A stretch of 64,000 nucleotides of DNA from RBG-16-66-20 sp040752005 (GCA_040752005.1 JBFMFX010000009.1:65893-129892); one strand, 5' to 3'; shown: positions 14,602 through 24,574, counted from the first letter of the stretch. Numbers and translations are program-made. The notes: generated from the sequence alone by a model not told the origin.

Positions 14602-17105
14602 TCGCCGAGCACCGCGTGCCACAGCTCGCGCACGGCCTCGGCGTGCGCGCACACCCGATCGAGCGGCACGCGGGCGTACTTTTCGCCGGCAAGGCGCAGC
14701 GCGTGCTGCAGGCGGCGGAACTCGCGGTAGGCGGTGCGGCAGCGCTCGGCAAGCGCCGGCTCGATCAGACCGAGCTCGGCGGCGATGCCGAGCAGCGCGA
14801 TGTTGCCGAGGTTGCCGGTGAGGCGCGGATGGCGGTGCGCGTGCGCGAGCACCAGGTACTGGACCACGAACTCGATGTCTATCATGCCGCCGGCGTCGTG
14901 CTTGAGGTCGAACAGGCCCGAGCGGTTCGGGTGCGCGGCGTGGATTCTCTCGCGCATCGCGCGCACCTCGCGCGCGAGCGCGGCCGGGTCGCGTTCGCGG
15001 GTGAGAATGCGCACGCGGAGGTCCTCGAACCGGGCGCCGATCTCGCGGTCTCCGGCGCAGTAGCGCGCGCGGGTGAGCGCCTGGTGCTCCCAGACCCAGG
15101 CCGATTCCTGCTGATATCTTTCGAAGCCGGCGAGCGAGGACACCAGCAGCCCCTTGGAGCCGGAGGGCCGCAGCGCTAGGTCGGTCTCGAAGAGCCGGCC
15201 CGAGGCGGTGCTCGCGGTGAGCCAGATGTTCAGGCGCTGCGCAAGGCGCACGTAGTTTTCCTCGGCGCGCTCGTGCGGGTCGTCATACAGAAACACCATG
15301 TCGAGATCGGACGCGTAGCCCAGTTCCTTGCCGCCGAGCTTGCCGTAGCCGATGATGGCGAAGCGCGGCGCGTCGCGGTGGCGGTTCTTCACCTCGCGCC
15401 AGGCGCATTCGAGAGCGACGCCGAGCACGCGGTCGGCGAGTTCGGACAGATGATCGGCCAGGCGCTCGACGGTGAGCAGGCCGGCGAGGTCCTGCGCGAG
15501 CAGCCGGAAGACCTGCGCCTGATGGTGCTCGCGCAGCACGTTCATCTGCCGCTCAGTGTCGCCGGCGGCGGCGGCGATCGCGGCGCGCAGCGACCGTTCG
15601 AACGCCTCCCAGTCGGGCGCGGCGTAGAGCACGCGGTCGTCGAGCAGCTCGTCAAGCAGCAGCGGATGCCGGGTGACGTATTCCGCCGCCCACGGCGAGG
15701 CGCCGATGATGCGCGCGACGCGCTCGAGCGCCTGCGGGTGCTCGGCGAGTAGCGCCAGGTAGGACGCGCGCCGCGCCACCGCCTCGATGAGATCAATGCC
15801 GCGCGCCACGGTCTGTTGCGGATCCGCCGTCGCCTGCGCGGCGCGCGCGAGCAGCGGCACGAGCACGTCCACGCGGCGGCGCGAATCGTCCGGAAGCTGC
15901 GCGTAGCGCTGGCTGCGGCGCAGGGCCTCGGCGCGCGGATGCTCGGGCCAGGGCGCTTCGGCCTCGGCCGGCTCCCCGCCCAGCACCTCGCGGAAATGCC
16001 GCGTCACGGCGTCGCGGTGGCGGGCGAGTTCCGCGGCGAGCGCATTCCAGTCCGCGCAGGCCATCATGCGCGCCACGCGGGCGCGGTCCTCGTCGTTCTC
16101 GGGCAGCCGGTGGCGCTGCGCGTCGTCGAGGTACTGCAGCCGGTGCTCCAGGCGCCGCAGGAACACGTAGGCGATCGCAAGCTCGCGCACCGCCTCCGAC
16201 GGCAGCAGCCCGCGCTCGCCGAGCAGCGCGAGCGCCGCGAGCGTCGGGCGCACCGCGAGCGCCGGATCGCGCCCGCCGCGGATGAGCTGGAGCACCTGCG
16301 CCACGAACTCGATCTCGCGGATTCCGCCCGGGCCGAGCTTGATGTCCTCGGCGAGATCGCGCCGCTCGACCTCGCGCCGCACCTCGGCGTGCAGCCGGCG
16401 CATCGCCGCGAGCATCGCGTAGTCGAGATACTTGCGATACACGAACGGGCGCACGATCGCCGCGAGCGCCTCGTGCCTCGCGCCGCTCAGCGGACGCGCC
16501 TTGATCCAGGCGTAGCGCTCCCAGTCGCGCCCCTGGGTGAGGAAGTACGCCTCCAGCGCGTCGAAGCTCGTCACCAGCGGTCCGGAGTTCCCGTACGGGC
16601 GCAGCCGCATGTCCACCCGGAAAGCGAAGCCGTCCTCGGTGACATCGTTGAGCAGCGCGATCAGCCTGCGCGCGGCGCGGTCGAGCCGCTCGGGCTCGGC
16701 GCCGTCGGGATGCACGAACACCAGATCCACGTCGGAGGAGACGTTGAGCTCGCGACCGCCGAGCTTTCCCATCGCGACGACGATCAGGTCGGTGCAGCCG
16801 AGCCATTCGAGCGCGACGCGGATCTCCTGCTCGGCGAGCTCGCTCATCGTCGCGCAGACCTCGTGCAGATCGGCCTCGCCCGCGAGGTCGCGCGCCAGCA
16901 CGCGCAGGAACACGCGCTGGCGCAGCCTGCGCAGGCGCCGTCGCAGCGCCGTCTCGTCGTCGCCGGCCGCGCCCGCCACCGCCGCGGCGATCTCGGCCGG
17001 CGTGAAAGGCCCGGTGGCGCTGAGCTCGGAGGCCAGTTCGGGGCGCGCCGAAAGCATTCGTTGCGCCGCGCGCGAAAGCTCGATTTTCCGAAGCGGATCC
17101 GACAT
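14598..17105 (-). CDS. glnE: Glutamine synthetase adenylyltransferase/deadenylylase
   Basis: Bifunctional regulator that adds AMP to, and removes it from, a tyrosine of glutamine synthetase in response to PII and glutamine. 835 residues, about 110 shorter than the E. coli enzyme, but both nucleotidyltransferase domains are present. The N-terminal deadenylylase has GKLGGRELNVSSDVDLVF, and the C-terminal adenylylase has GYGKLGGKELGYASDLDMVF, with the paired aspartates intact in each. The GlnD PII-uridylyltransferase-like helical domains follow each (for example KLGPGGIREIEFV and DAGGMIDIEFVVQYLV). It is transcribed divergently from yhdP. Confidence 0.96.
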   Translation of the reverse strand: MSDPLRKIELSRAAQRMLSARPELASELSATGPFTPAEIAAAVAGAAGDDETALRRRLRRLRQRVFLRVLARDLAGEADLHEVCATMSELAEQEIRVALEWLGCTDLIVVAMGKLGGRELNVSSDVDLVFVHPDGAEPERLDRAARRLIALLNDVTEDGFAFRVDMRLRPYGNSGPLVTSFDALEAYFLTQGRDWERYAWIKARPLSGARHEALAAIVRPFVYRKYLDYAMLAAMRRLHAEVRREVERRDLAEDIKLGPGGIREIEFVAQVLQLIRGGRDPALAVRPTLAALALLGERGLLPSEAVRELAIAYVFLRRLEHRLQYLDDAQRHRLPENDEDRARVARMMACADWNALAAELARHRDAVTRHFREVLGGEPAEAEAPWPEHPRAEALRRSQRYAQLPDDSRRRVDVLVPLLARAAQATADPQQTVARGIDLIEAVARRASYLALLAEHPQALERVARIIGASPWAAEYVTRHPLLLDELLDDRVLYAAPDWEAFERSLRAAIAAAAGDTERQMNVLREHHQAQVFRLLAQDLAGLLTVERLADHLSELADRVLGVALECAWREVKNRHRDAPRFAIIGYGKLGGKELGYASDLDMVFLYDDPHERAEENYVRLAQRLNIWLTASTASGRLFETDLALRPSGSKGLLVSSLAGFERYQQESAWVWEHQALTRARYCAGDREIGARFEDLRVRILTRERDPAALAREVRAMRERIHAAHPNRSGLFDLKHDAGGMIDIEFVVQYLVLAHAHRHPRLTGNLGNIALLGIAAELGLIEPALAERCRTAYREFRRLQHALRLAGEKYARVPLDRVCAHAEAVRELWHAVLGD

Positions 17106-17199
17106 TTACGGATAGAATGCCGGTGGCTGCGGCGCTTGCTGCGCCGGAACGTTGTCCCGTCCCTGCTGCCTCAAGGAGAGAGGGACTCTCGAACTCCGC

Positions 17200-20100
17200 A
17201 TGCGCATCATCATCAAACGTCTCCTGCTCGTGCTTGAGGCGCTCGCGTGGGCGGTGTTCTTCGCGTTCGCGCTGACGATCCTCGCGCTGCGCTACTGGGT
17301 GCTGCCCGACATCGAGCGATGGCGCGAGGATATCGTGGCCGAGCTTTCGCGCACGATCGGGCTGCCGGTCAGGATCGGGGCGATCGAAACCGACTGGGCC
17401 GGCCTCGCGCCACGGATTCTCATCTCCGATGTGCGCCTGTACGACCGCGACGGTCGCGAGGCGCTGGTGCTGCCGGAAGTCGAGAACGTGGTGTCCTGGC
17501 GCTCGCTCGCGGCACGGGAGCTGCGGCTTGCCTCGTTCGTCGTCGAAGGCCCGCGGCTCGCGATCCGGCGCGACGCGAAAGGCGCGATCACGGTCGGCGG
17601 GATCGAGGTTTCGGGCGACGAGGGCGGTCGCTTCTCCGAATGGGTCCTCGGCCAGAGCGAGATCGTGATCCGCGATGCCGTGGTGACCTGGACCGACGAG
17701 ATGCGCGGCGCGCCGCCGCTCGCGCTGCAGTCGCTCAATTTCCGCCTGCGCAACGACGGCGAACGGCACGCGATCGGCCTGAGCGCGCGCCCGCCGCGGC
17801 ACCTCGGGCCGGGCGTGGAGCTGCGCGCCGAACTGTTCGGGCGCAGCCTCGCCGAGCTCGCCGAATGGAACGGCCGGCTCTACGCGGAGCTGGGCTACAC
17901 CGATCTCGCCGGCTGGCGCGCCTGGGTGGATTATCCGCTCGAAGTGCGCTCGGGCAAGGGGGCGCTGCGGCTGTGGGCGACGCTCGAGGCCGGTCGGCTT
18001 GTGCGCGCGACCGCGGACGTCGCGCTCTCGGACGTGGCGGCGCGCCTCGGCGCGGACCTGCCGCTGCTGGAGATCACGAGCGTCCGCGGCCGGCTTCACG
18101 GGCGCACCGCGGGCCGCGGCTACGAATTCGGCGCGCGCAACCTCGTGCTTGCGGCGCCGCAGGCGCCGGCGATGAACGCGGGCAGCGTCCGGCTGCTCTG
18201 GGAGCCGGCCGACGGTACCCGGCCGCAGAGCGGCTCGTTCAGCGCGAACCTGCTGGCGCTCGAGCCCCTTGCCCACCTCGCCGAGTTCCTGCCGCTGCCG
18301 CCGGACGTGCGCAAGCTGCTCGCGGACCTGGCGCCGCGCGGCAACCTGCTCGATGCGCGCCTGGACTGGACCGGGGAGCTGCCGGATCGCGCCACCTACA
18401 GCGCGCGCGTGCGCTTTGCGGAGCTTGGAGCGAGGGCGTGGGCGGACGTGCCGGGATTCGCCGGGCTGTCCGGAAGCCTGGAAGCGAACGAGAGAAAGGG
18501 CACGCTCTATCTGGCCTCGCAGAAGGCCGAGATCAGTCTGCCGCGAGTATTTCCGGAGCCGCACTTGCGGTTCGATTCGCTCGTCGGAGAGATCGGCTGG
18601 GACCACGAACCCGGCGGCGCGCTCGTGGTGCGCATCGCGAGCCTCAGCTTCGCCAACCCCGATCTGGCCGGCTCGGTTTACGGGAACTGGCGGCGCGCGC
18701 CGCAAGGACCGGGCGCGGTGGATCTGACGGCGCAGCTGGTGCGCGCCGACGGTCGCGCCACGGCGCGCTATCTGCCGCTCGCCTCCCTCATGGGCGCGCA
18801 GACGCGGCGCTGGGTGGAGACCTCGGTTCTCGCCGGAACGGTGAAGGAGGCGCGGTTGCGCCTGAGCGGCGATCTGCGCCATTTTCCCTTCACCGACGCC
18901 GCCAAGGGGCAGTTCCAGGTCGCGGCGAAAGTTTCGGGCGGCGTGCTCGACTACGCCGACGGCTGGCCGCGCATCGAGGCGATCGAGGCCGATCTCCTGT
19001 TCGAGCGCGACCGCATGGAGATCGCCGCGCGCTCGGGCGCGATCCTCGGCGCGCGCCTGAGCGGCGTGCGCGCCAGCATCCCGAGCATGCTCGCGCGCGA
19101 GACGCACCTGATCGTGGACGGCCTGGCCGAGGGCCCGACCGCGGAGTTCCTGCGCTACATCCAGGCGAGTCCCGTCCGGCGAATGGTGGACGGCATCACC
19201 GACGGCATCAGCGCGACCGGGCGCGGCCGCCTGCGCCTGCGGCTGGACCTGCCTCTGGAGAATCTCGATCGCACCCGGGTCGCGGGCGAATATCAGTTCG
19301 CCGGGAACACGATCACCGTGGATCCGCGCCTGCCGCCGCTCGCCGCCGCCAGCGGCAAGGTCGCCTTCACCGAGTCCTCGCTTGCGGTGCAGGACGTGCG
19401 CGCGATGCTGTTCGGTGGCCCGGTGACGATCTCCGGCGGCGGCCGCTCCGGCGAGCCGACCTCGATCGTCGCGCGCGGCCGCGGCAGCGTGGAGGGTTTC
19501 GCCACGCTGTTCGACCATCCGTGGCGCCGGCGCCTGTCGGGCACCGCCGATTACACCGCGACGGTAACGATGGTCGAAGGCCGACCCCGGTTTTCCTTCG
19601 AGTCGCCGCTGCAGGGGATCACGAGCGCGCTGCCGCCGCCGCTCGCCAAACGCGCGGCCGACCCGCTGCCGCTGCGGGTGGAAGTGACGCCGGGCGAGGG
19701 TCGCGAGCGAGTCTCGCTCGCCCTCGGGCCGCCCGGCGGGCGCATCGTCGCGGCGGAATTCCTGCGCGCCGCCGGGCCGCGCGGCGCGATGCAGACGCAA
19801 CGGGCGCTGGTGCTGCTCAATCCGGCCGCCGGCGTAGAGACGCGGATCCCGGAGCGGCGCGGAATCACGGTGCGCGGCGCGCTGCCTGCGCTCGACCTGG
19901 ACCGCTGGCTGCCGCTGCTTGCGGAAGAAGGCGGGCTGGAAGAGGGCGGCACCAGCTTCGATCTGCGTGTCGGCATCCTGGACGCCTTCGGCAAGCGCAT
20001 GCGCGAGGTGGCGATGAAGGGCGCGACCGAAGCGGGCGGCTGGTCGGCGAGCGTCGCGAGCGCCGAGCTGGCCGGGGACCTGCTTTATCGCGCCGAGGGC

Positions 20101-21036
20101 GGCGGGCGCCTGATCGCGCGCCTGAAGCACTTCACGCTGCCGGAGGATGCGCCGGGCGCCAAACCCGCCGAGGGGCAGAAGTCGCTGCCGGCGGTGGACG
20201 CGGTCGTCGAGAGCTTCAACCACCGCGGCCGCAAGCTCGGGCGCGTCGAGGTCGCCGCGCGCCTGGAGGGCGCGGATTGGCGCGTCGAGAAGCTCGCCAT
20301 GGTCAACCCCGACTCGTCGCTCTCGGGCAAGGGCATCTGGCACACCGGCGCCGGCTCGCGCACGGCGGTCGAATTCACGCTCGACGTCGCCGATCTCGGC
20401 CGGCTGCTCGAGCGGCTCGGCTATCCGGAACAGGTGAAAGGCGGTCGCGGCCGGCTCCACGGCAAGCTCGAGTGGAAGGGCGACCCGGTGCTGCTCGACT
20501 ACGCGACGCTCGCCGGGCAGTTGCAGATGGAGGTGCAGGACGGCCAGTTTCTCGAGATCGAGCCCGGCATCGGCAAGCTCGTCGCCCTGATGAGCCTGCA
20601 GATGCTGCCGCGGCGCATCGCGCTCGATTTCCGCGACGTGTTTTCCAAGGGATTCAAGTTCGACACCATCTCGGCGAGCCTGGCGATCGAGCGCGGCGTC
20701 ATGACGACGAACGATTTCCGCATGCGTGGCCCGGCGGCCGAGGTGACCATGAGCGGGCTGGTGGATCTCAACCTCGAGGCGCAGAACCTGCACGTGCGCG
20801 TGGTACCGCGCATGGAAGGGGTGGCCTCCACCGTGGTGGGCCTGGTCAATCCGGCGGCCGGCGTGGCGACGATGCTCGCGCAGAGGATCCTGAAGGATCC
20901 GCTGGGACAGATCGCGGCCTCCGAGTACCGCATCACCGGCACATGGTCCGACCCGAAGGTCGAGCCGGTGCGTCCGCCGGAGGCGCCGTCGCCGGCGAAC
21001 GAGGACCCGTCGCGGCCGGCCGCGCCCGGAGGCTGA
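17200..21036 (+). CDS. yhdP: YhdP-family AsmA-like envelope protein
   Basis: A giant inner-membrane-anchored periplasmic protein of 1278 residues. The ATG at 17200 gives a short basic leader and one membrane helix (about 8-32, LLLVLEALAWAVFFAFALTIL). It continues into the DUF3971 region (ISDVRLYDRDGREALVLPEV) and ends in an AsmA-like C-terminal block (VTMSGLVDLNLEAQNLHVRVVPRM). E. coli YhdP, TamB and YdbH move phospholipids between inner and outer membranes. A TTG at 17152 would add 16 residues that break the leader. It is followed by tldD after 31 bases, the usual YhdP-TldD neighbourhood, although the nitrilase-like gene often placed between them is missing. Confidence 0.92.
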   Translation: MRIIIKRLLLVLEALAWAVFFAFALTILALRYWVLPDIERWREDIVAELSRTIGLPVRIGAIETDWAGLAPRILISDVRLYDRDGREALVLPEVENVVSWRSLAARELRLASFVVEGPRLAIRRDAKGAITVGGIEVSGDEGGRFSEWVLGQSEIVIRDAVVTWTDEMRGAPPLALQSLNFRLRNDGERHAIGLSARPPRHLGPGVELRAELFGRSLAELAEWNGRLYAELGYTDLAGWRAWVDYPLEVRSGKGALRLWATLEAGRLVRATADVALSDVAARLGADLPLLEITSVRGRLHGRTAGRGYEFGARNLVLAAPQAPAMNAGSVRLLWEPADGTRPQSGSFSANLLALEPLAHLAEFLPLPPDVRKLLADLAPRGNLLDARLDWTGELPDRATYSARVRFAELGARAWADVPGFAGLSGSLEANERKGTLYLASQKAEISLPRVFPEPHLRFDSLVGEIGWDHEPGGALVVRIASLSFANPDLAGSVYGNWRRAPQGPGAVDLTAQLVRADGRATARYLPLASLMGAQTRRWVETSVLAGTVKEARLRLSGDLRHFPFTDAAKGQFQVAAKVSGGVLDYADGWPRIEAIEADLLFERDRMEIAARSGAILGARLSGVRASIPSMLARETHLIVDGLAEGPTAEFLRYIQASPVRRMVDGITDGISATGRGRLRLRLDLPLENLDRTRVAGEYQFAGNTITVDPRLPPLAAASGKVAFTESSLAVQDVRAMLFGGPVTISGGGRSGEPTSIVARGRGSVEGFATLFDHPWRRRLSGTADYTATVTMVEGRPRFSFESPLQGITSALPPPLAKRAADPLPLRVEVTPGEGRERVSLALGPPGGRIVAAEFLRAAGPRGAMQTQRALVLLNPAAGVETRIPERRGITVRGALPALDLDRWLPLLAEEGGLEEGGTSFDLRVGILDAFGKRMREVAMKGATEAGGWSASVASAELAGDLLYRAEGGGRLIARLKHFTLPEDAPGAKPAEGQKSLPAVDAVVESFNHRGRKLGRVEVAARLEGADWRVEKLAMVNPDSSLSGKGIWHTGAGSRTAVEFTLDVADLGRLLERLGYPEQVKGGRGRLHGKLEWKGDPVLLDYATLAGQLQMEVQDGQFLEIEPGIGKLVALMSLQMLPRRIALDFRDVFSKGFKFDTISASLAIERGVMTTNDFRMRGPAAEVTMSGLVDLNLEAQNLHVRVVPRMEGVASTVVGLVNPAAGVATMLAQRILKDPLGQIAASEYRITGTWSDPKVEPVRPPEAPSPANEDPSRPAAPGG

Positions 21037-21067
21037 GACGGGCCAGGAAACGGAGGAAAATGGAGCC

Positions 21068-22510
21068 ATGAAAACCGACGTTGCGCTCGCCGCCGCCGAG
21101 CAGTGCCTGCTGGCGCCGAACGAGCTGGGAACCGGCGATCTGGAAGCGGTGTTCGGCACGCTCGCCTCGCGCCGGCTGGACTGGGCGGACCTGTACTTCC
21201 AGTACGTGCGCTCCGAGAGCTGGAGCCTGGAGGAGGGCATCGTCAAGTCCGGCAGCTTCAACATCGAGCAGGGCGTGGGCGTGCGCGCGATCGCCGGGGA
21301 AAAGACTGCGTTCGCGTACTCGGACGACATCAGTGTTCGTGCGCTCGCCGACGCCGCGCGCGCGGCGCGCGCGATCGCCGCCTCCGGCGGCGGGAGGAAG
21401 ACGCACGTGGCGCGCCGGCAGCGCGCCGTGCGGCGCTACGCGCCGCTCGATCCGCTCGCCTCGCTCGCCGCCGAACAAAAGGTCGCGCTTCTGGAGCGCC
21501 TGGAGCGCAAGTGCCGCGCGCTCGACCCGCGCGTCGTGCAGGTGATGGCGAGCCTCTCGGGCTGGTACGAGGTGGTGCTGATCGCGCGCTCCGACGGCGT
21601 GCTCGCCGCCGACGTCAGGCCGCTCGTGCGCCTGTCGCTGCAGGTGATTGCCGAGGCGAACGGCCGGCGCGAAACCGGAGTCGCCGGCGGCGGCGGCCGC
21701 ACCGATTACGGCCACTTCACCGACGCCGTTCTCGACGAGTATGCGCGGCGCGCGGTGGCGCAGGCGCTCGTCAATCTCGAGGCGGTGCCGGCGCCCGCCG
21801 GTACGATGACGGTGGTGCTCGGGCCGGGCTGGCCGGGGATCCTGCTGCACGAGGCGGTCGGACACGGGCTGGAGGGCGATTTCAATCGCAAGGGCAGCTC
21901 GGCGTTCGCCGGGCGGCTGGGCGAGCGCGTCGCCGCCCCCGGCGTCACCGTGGTGGACGACGGCACGCTCGCCGGGCGGCGCGGCTCGCTCACGGTGGAC
22001 GACGAAGGCAATCCGACGCGCCGGACGGTGCTCATCGAGGACGGGATCCTGCGCGGCTACATGCAGGACAGCCTCAACGCGCGCCTGATGAAGATGCCGC
22101 TCACCGGCAACGGCCGGCGCGAGTCGTTCGCGCATCTGGTGCTGCCGCGCATGACCAACACCTACATGCTCGCCGGGCGGCACGACCCGCAGGAGATCAT
22201 CGCGAGCGTCGGCAAGGGCCTGTACGCGGTGAGCTTCGGCGGCGGCCAGGTGGACATCACCAACGGCAAGTTCGTGTTCTCGGCCTCGGAGGCCTACCTG
22301 ATCGAGGACGGCAAGGTGACGCGGCCGGTGAAGGGCGCCACGCTGATCGGCAACGGCCCGGACGTGCTCACGCGCGTGACGATGATCGGCAACGATCTCG
22401 CTCTCGATCCGGGCATCGGCACCTGCGGCAAGGACGGCCAGAGTGTGCCGGTCGGGGTCGGGCAGCCGACCCTGCGCGTGGACGGTCTGACGGTGGGAGG
22501 AACCGCGTAG
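21068..22510 (+). CDS. tldD: TldD metalloprotease subunit
   Basis: 480-residue subunit of the TldD/TldE(PmbA) heterodimeric Zn protease, which trims microcin B17 and unfolded peptides. The catalytic HExxxH is HEAVGH (261-266), followed by GLEGDFNRKGSSAFAG. The glycine-rich C-terminal domain is complete (VGKGLYAVSFGGGQVDITNG; GKDGQSVPVGVGQPTLRV). PmbA, which carries no metal, is not in this window. The gene is transcribed with yhdP upstream and precedes a Zn-ribbon protein 17 bases later. Confidence 0.95.
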   Translation: MKTDVALAAAEQCLLAPNELGTGDLEAVFGTLASRRLDWADLYFQYVRSESWSLEEGIVKSGSFNIEQGVGVRAIAGEKTAFAYSDDISVRALADAARAARAIAASGGGRKTHVARRQRAVRRYAPLDPLASLAAEQKVALLERLERKCRALDPRVVQVMASLSGWYEVVLIARSDGVLAADVRPLVRLSLQVIAEANGRRETGVAGGGGRTDYGHFTDAVLDEYARRAVAQALVNLEAVPAPAGTMTVVLGPGWPGILLHEAVGHGLEGDFNRKGSSAFAGRLGERVAAPGVTVVDDGTLAGRRGSLTVDDEGNPTRRTVLIEDGILRGYMQDSLNARLMKMPLTGNGRRESFAHLVLPRMTNTYMLAGRHDPQEIIASVGKGLYAVSFGGGQVDITNGKFVFSASEAYLIEDGKVTRPVKGATLIGNGPDVLTRVTMIGNDLALDPGIGTCGKDGQSVPVGVGQPTLRVDGLTVGGTA

Positions 22511-22527
22511 CGACGAAGGAGGAGGGC

Positions 22528-23007
22528 ATGGCGGACAAGGTGAAGCATTGCGCGCATTGCAGCAACGTGATGGAGCCGGCGCAGCTCGATCGGCTCTCGG
22601 CGGGCGAGCCTCCGCTCAGAGTGAGCATGCTCGGTTTTCCGCTCCTGAAATGCGTCAAGGGGCACGCGGCGCCAGTGCACCGCGACTTCATGGTCTGGCT
22701 GCTGCGCACCCTGCGCGAGCGAGCCGCCGCCGAAATCCCCGGCGGCGAGGCGAAGGGCCTGCTGTTCAAGAAGTACTACTGCGCCTGCGGCGCGCAGCTT
22801 CCGGCCACGCCCGGGCGCGACGGCGCCTTTACGCTGGAGATCGCCTTCGAGGGGGTGCCGGCATTCAAGGCCGAGATCGTGACGCCCCTGTACCAGTGCC
22901 CGTCCTGCGGCAAGGAACAGGCGCGCTCGGCGGCGGAGCTCGCCGCCAAGGTGCCGGAGACGATCACCGTGCTAAACGACGCAGCCGGCTTTCCTCACAG
23001 CGGCTGA
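22528..23007 (+). CDS. Uncharacterised zinc-ribbon protein
   Basis: 159 residues, not recognised. Four cysteine groups are visible: CAHC at 8-11, a Cys/His in KCVKGHAAPVH (42-52), CACG around 88-91 and CPSC near 129-132, suggesting one or two Zn ribbons. The middle (WLLRTLRERAAAEIP) is helical, and the part between ribbons is a beta-rich FTLEIAFEG stretch. AAGGAGGAGG just before the ATG is an almost ideal ribosome binding site. Its stop and the next start overlap (TGATG), coupling it to the CoA-transferase-like pair, which hints at a shared but unknown pathway. Confidence 0.8.
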   Translation: MADKVKHCAHCSNVMEPAQLDRLSAGEPPLRVSMLGFPLLKCVKGHAAPVHRDFMVWLLRTLRERAAAEIPGGEAKGLLFKKYYCACGAQLPATPGRDGAFTLEIAFEGVPAFKAEIVTPLYQCPSCGKEQARSAAELAAKVPETITVLNDAAGFPHSG

Positions 23008-23843
23008 TGCTCGGGCTGCCGGCGAACGAGACCCGGTTTCTCGCCGACGCGGAGCAAATCGCCGCGGCGATTCCCGACGGCGCGCTCGTGGCGCTGCCGC
23101 CCGATTACTCGATGCCGGCCATGGCGGTGGTGCGCGCGCTCATCCGGCGCCGCGCGCGCGGCCTGCGATTGCTGGGCGTGCCGGTGCTCGGCCTGTGCGC
23201 CGATCTGCTCATCGGCGCCGGCTGCGTCGCCGAGGTCGAATCGAGCGCGGTGTCGCTCGGCGAGGCCGGCCCGGCGCCGCGGTTCACCGAGGCGGCGGAG
23301 AAGGGCCTCGTGCGCGTACGTGACAGCACCTGCCCGATGGTGCACTCGGCGCTTCAGGCTGCCGAGAAGGGCGTGCCGTTCATGCCGCTCTCGGGGGTGA
23401 TCGGCTCGGATCTCCTTGCGCGCCGCGCGGACTGGAAGGTGATCGAGGATCCCTTCGGCGCGGACCGGCTCGTGGTCGCGCGCGCGATCACGCCGGAGGT
23501 GGCGCTCTTTCACGCGCGCTGGGCTGATGCCGCGGGCAACGTCTGGGTCGGCCGGCGCCGCGAGCTGGCGACGATCGCGCACGCCTCGCGCGCTTGCTAC
23601 GTCACGTTCGAGGAGCGGCGCGAGCGCGACATGCTGGAAGACGAGCTGCTCGCCCCGGGCGTGATCTCGTCGGTGTACGTCACCGCGGCCGCTCCCGCGC
23701 CGCGCGGCGCCTGGCCGCTTGGCGTGCCCGACTGCTACGCAATGGACGACGCGCACCTCGCGCGCTACGCGCAGGCCGCGCGCACGCAAGAGGGCTTCCG
23801 GCGCTATCTCGACGAGTTCGTGCTGAACGCGGTCGCCGCGTGA
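23007..23843 (+). CDS. CoA-transferase family I, alpha-type subunit
   Basis: 278 residues with the alpha-subunit fold of family I CoA-transferases (GctA/IpdA-like). It opens with IAAAIPDGALVALPPDYSMPAMAVVRALI and has the glycine-poor core LRLLGVPVLGLCADLLIGAGCV. Later come PFGADRLVVARAITPEVALFHARWADAAGNVWV (here in fragments such as TPEVALFHARWADAAGNVW), the typical end of the domain. It is coupled to the following subunit by a GTGA overlap. The substrate is unknown: in relatives it is glutaconate, a 3-oxoacid or a steroid ring intermediate. Confidence 0.85.
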   Translation: MLGLPANETRFLADAEQIAAAIPDGALVALPPDYSMPAMAVVRALIRRRARGLRLLGVPVLGLCADLLIGAGCVAEVESSAVSLGEAGPAPRFTEAAEKGLVRVRDSTCPMVHSALQAAEKGVPFMPLSGVIGSDLLARRADWKVIEDPFGADRLVVARAITPEVALFHARWADAAGNVWVGRRRELATIAHASRACYVTFEERRERDMLEDELLAPGVISSVYVTAAAPAPRGAWPLGVPDCYAMDDAHLARYAQAARTQEGFRRYLDEFVLNAVAA

Positions 23844-24547
23844 GCTACGCGCCCGAGGAGCTTCTTGCCTGCGCGATCGCGCGCATGGTCGAGGGCGCGG
23901 CGCACGCCGCGGTGGGCGCCGCCTCGCCGATCCCGGCCGCAGGTTGCCTGCTCGCGCGCGCGCGCGACGGCGCGCGGCCGCGCGTGTCGCTGCTGCACCG
24001 GCGCCGCGGCAACCCGTTCAGCGAGGGTTCAAGGGAGCTTTTCGATCTCGCCGGGCAGGGGCGCATTGACGTGTTCTTCCTCGGCGGCGCGCAGATTGAC
24101 GGCGAGGCGAACATCAATCTGGTCGAGGCGGGCGGGCGGCGCTTTCCGGGCTCGTTCGGTTCCGCTTTCATGTACTTCGCGGCAAAGCGCACGATCCTGT
24201 TTCGCGAGGAGCACACGCGGCGCGTGCTCGTGCCGCGCGTCGAGTTTGTCTCGGCGCCAGGCTGCCCTGCGCCGCAGGTCCCGCGCCGCGGTGGCCCTCA
24301 GGCGTTGCTCACCGGGCGGGCGCTGTTTGCCTGGGACGCCGATCGGCGCCGCTTCCGGCTGCAAAGCGTGCATCCGGGCCACAGTGCCGAGGAGGTGCGC
24401 GAGCACACCGGGTTCGACTACGACGCGCCGGCGGCGGTGCCGGTGACGCCCGAGCCGAGCGCCGAGGAGCTGGCGTTGCTGCGCGGGCCGGTGGCGGCGC
24501 TGGTTGCCGAGAACTACCCCGGCTTCGCGCGGCGCGTCTGGGGCTAG
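23840..24547 (+). CDS. CoA-transferase family I, beta-type subunit
   Basis: 235 residues from a GTG overlapping the upstream stop (GTGA). The beta-subunit core FFLGGAQIDGEANINLVEAGG and RFPGSFGSAF resembles IpdB and related ring-opening hydrolases. The (S)ENG motif that carries the catalytic glutamate in true CoA-transferases is not evident. This makes a hydrolase or lyase on CoA esters, as proposed for IpdAB, more likely than CoA transfer. No other ring-degradation genes lie next to it, and the upstream Zn-ribbon gene is its only obvious companion. Confidence 0.83.
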   Translation: MSYAPEELLACAIARMVEGAAHAAVGAASPIPAAGCLLARARDGARPRVSLLHRRRGNPFSEGSRELFDLAGQGRIDVFFLGGAQIDGEANINLVEAGGRRFPGSFGSAFMYFAAKRTILFREEHTRRVLVPRVEFVSAPGCPAPQVPRRGGPQALLTGRALFAWDADRRRFRLQSVHPGHSAEEVREHTGFDYDAPAAVPVTPEPSAEELALLRGPVAALVAENYPGFARRVWG

Positions 24548-24574
24548 CGCAGCACGATCCGGCCCGGGCGCACG

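Noticed and set aside
15793..21330. Very long open frame on the minus strand (over 1800 codons)
   Set aside because: It crosses glnE and yhdP in other frames, is full of Arg, Ala and His-rich low-complexity sequence, and shows no domain. It is open only because stop codons are rare in such G+C-rich DNA.
23007..24547. True glutaconate or 3-oxoacid CoA-transferase
   Set aside because: The catalytic (S)ENG glutamate motif was not seen in the beta-type subunit, so a general family label is used.
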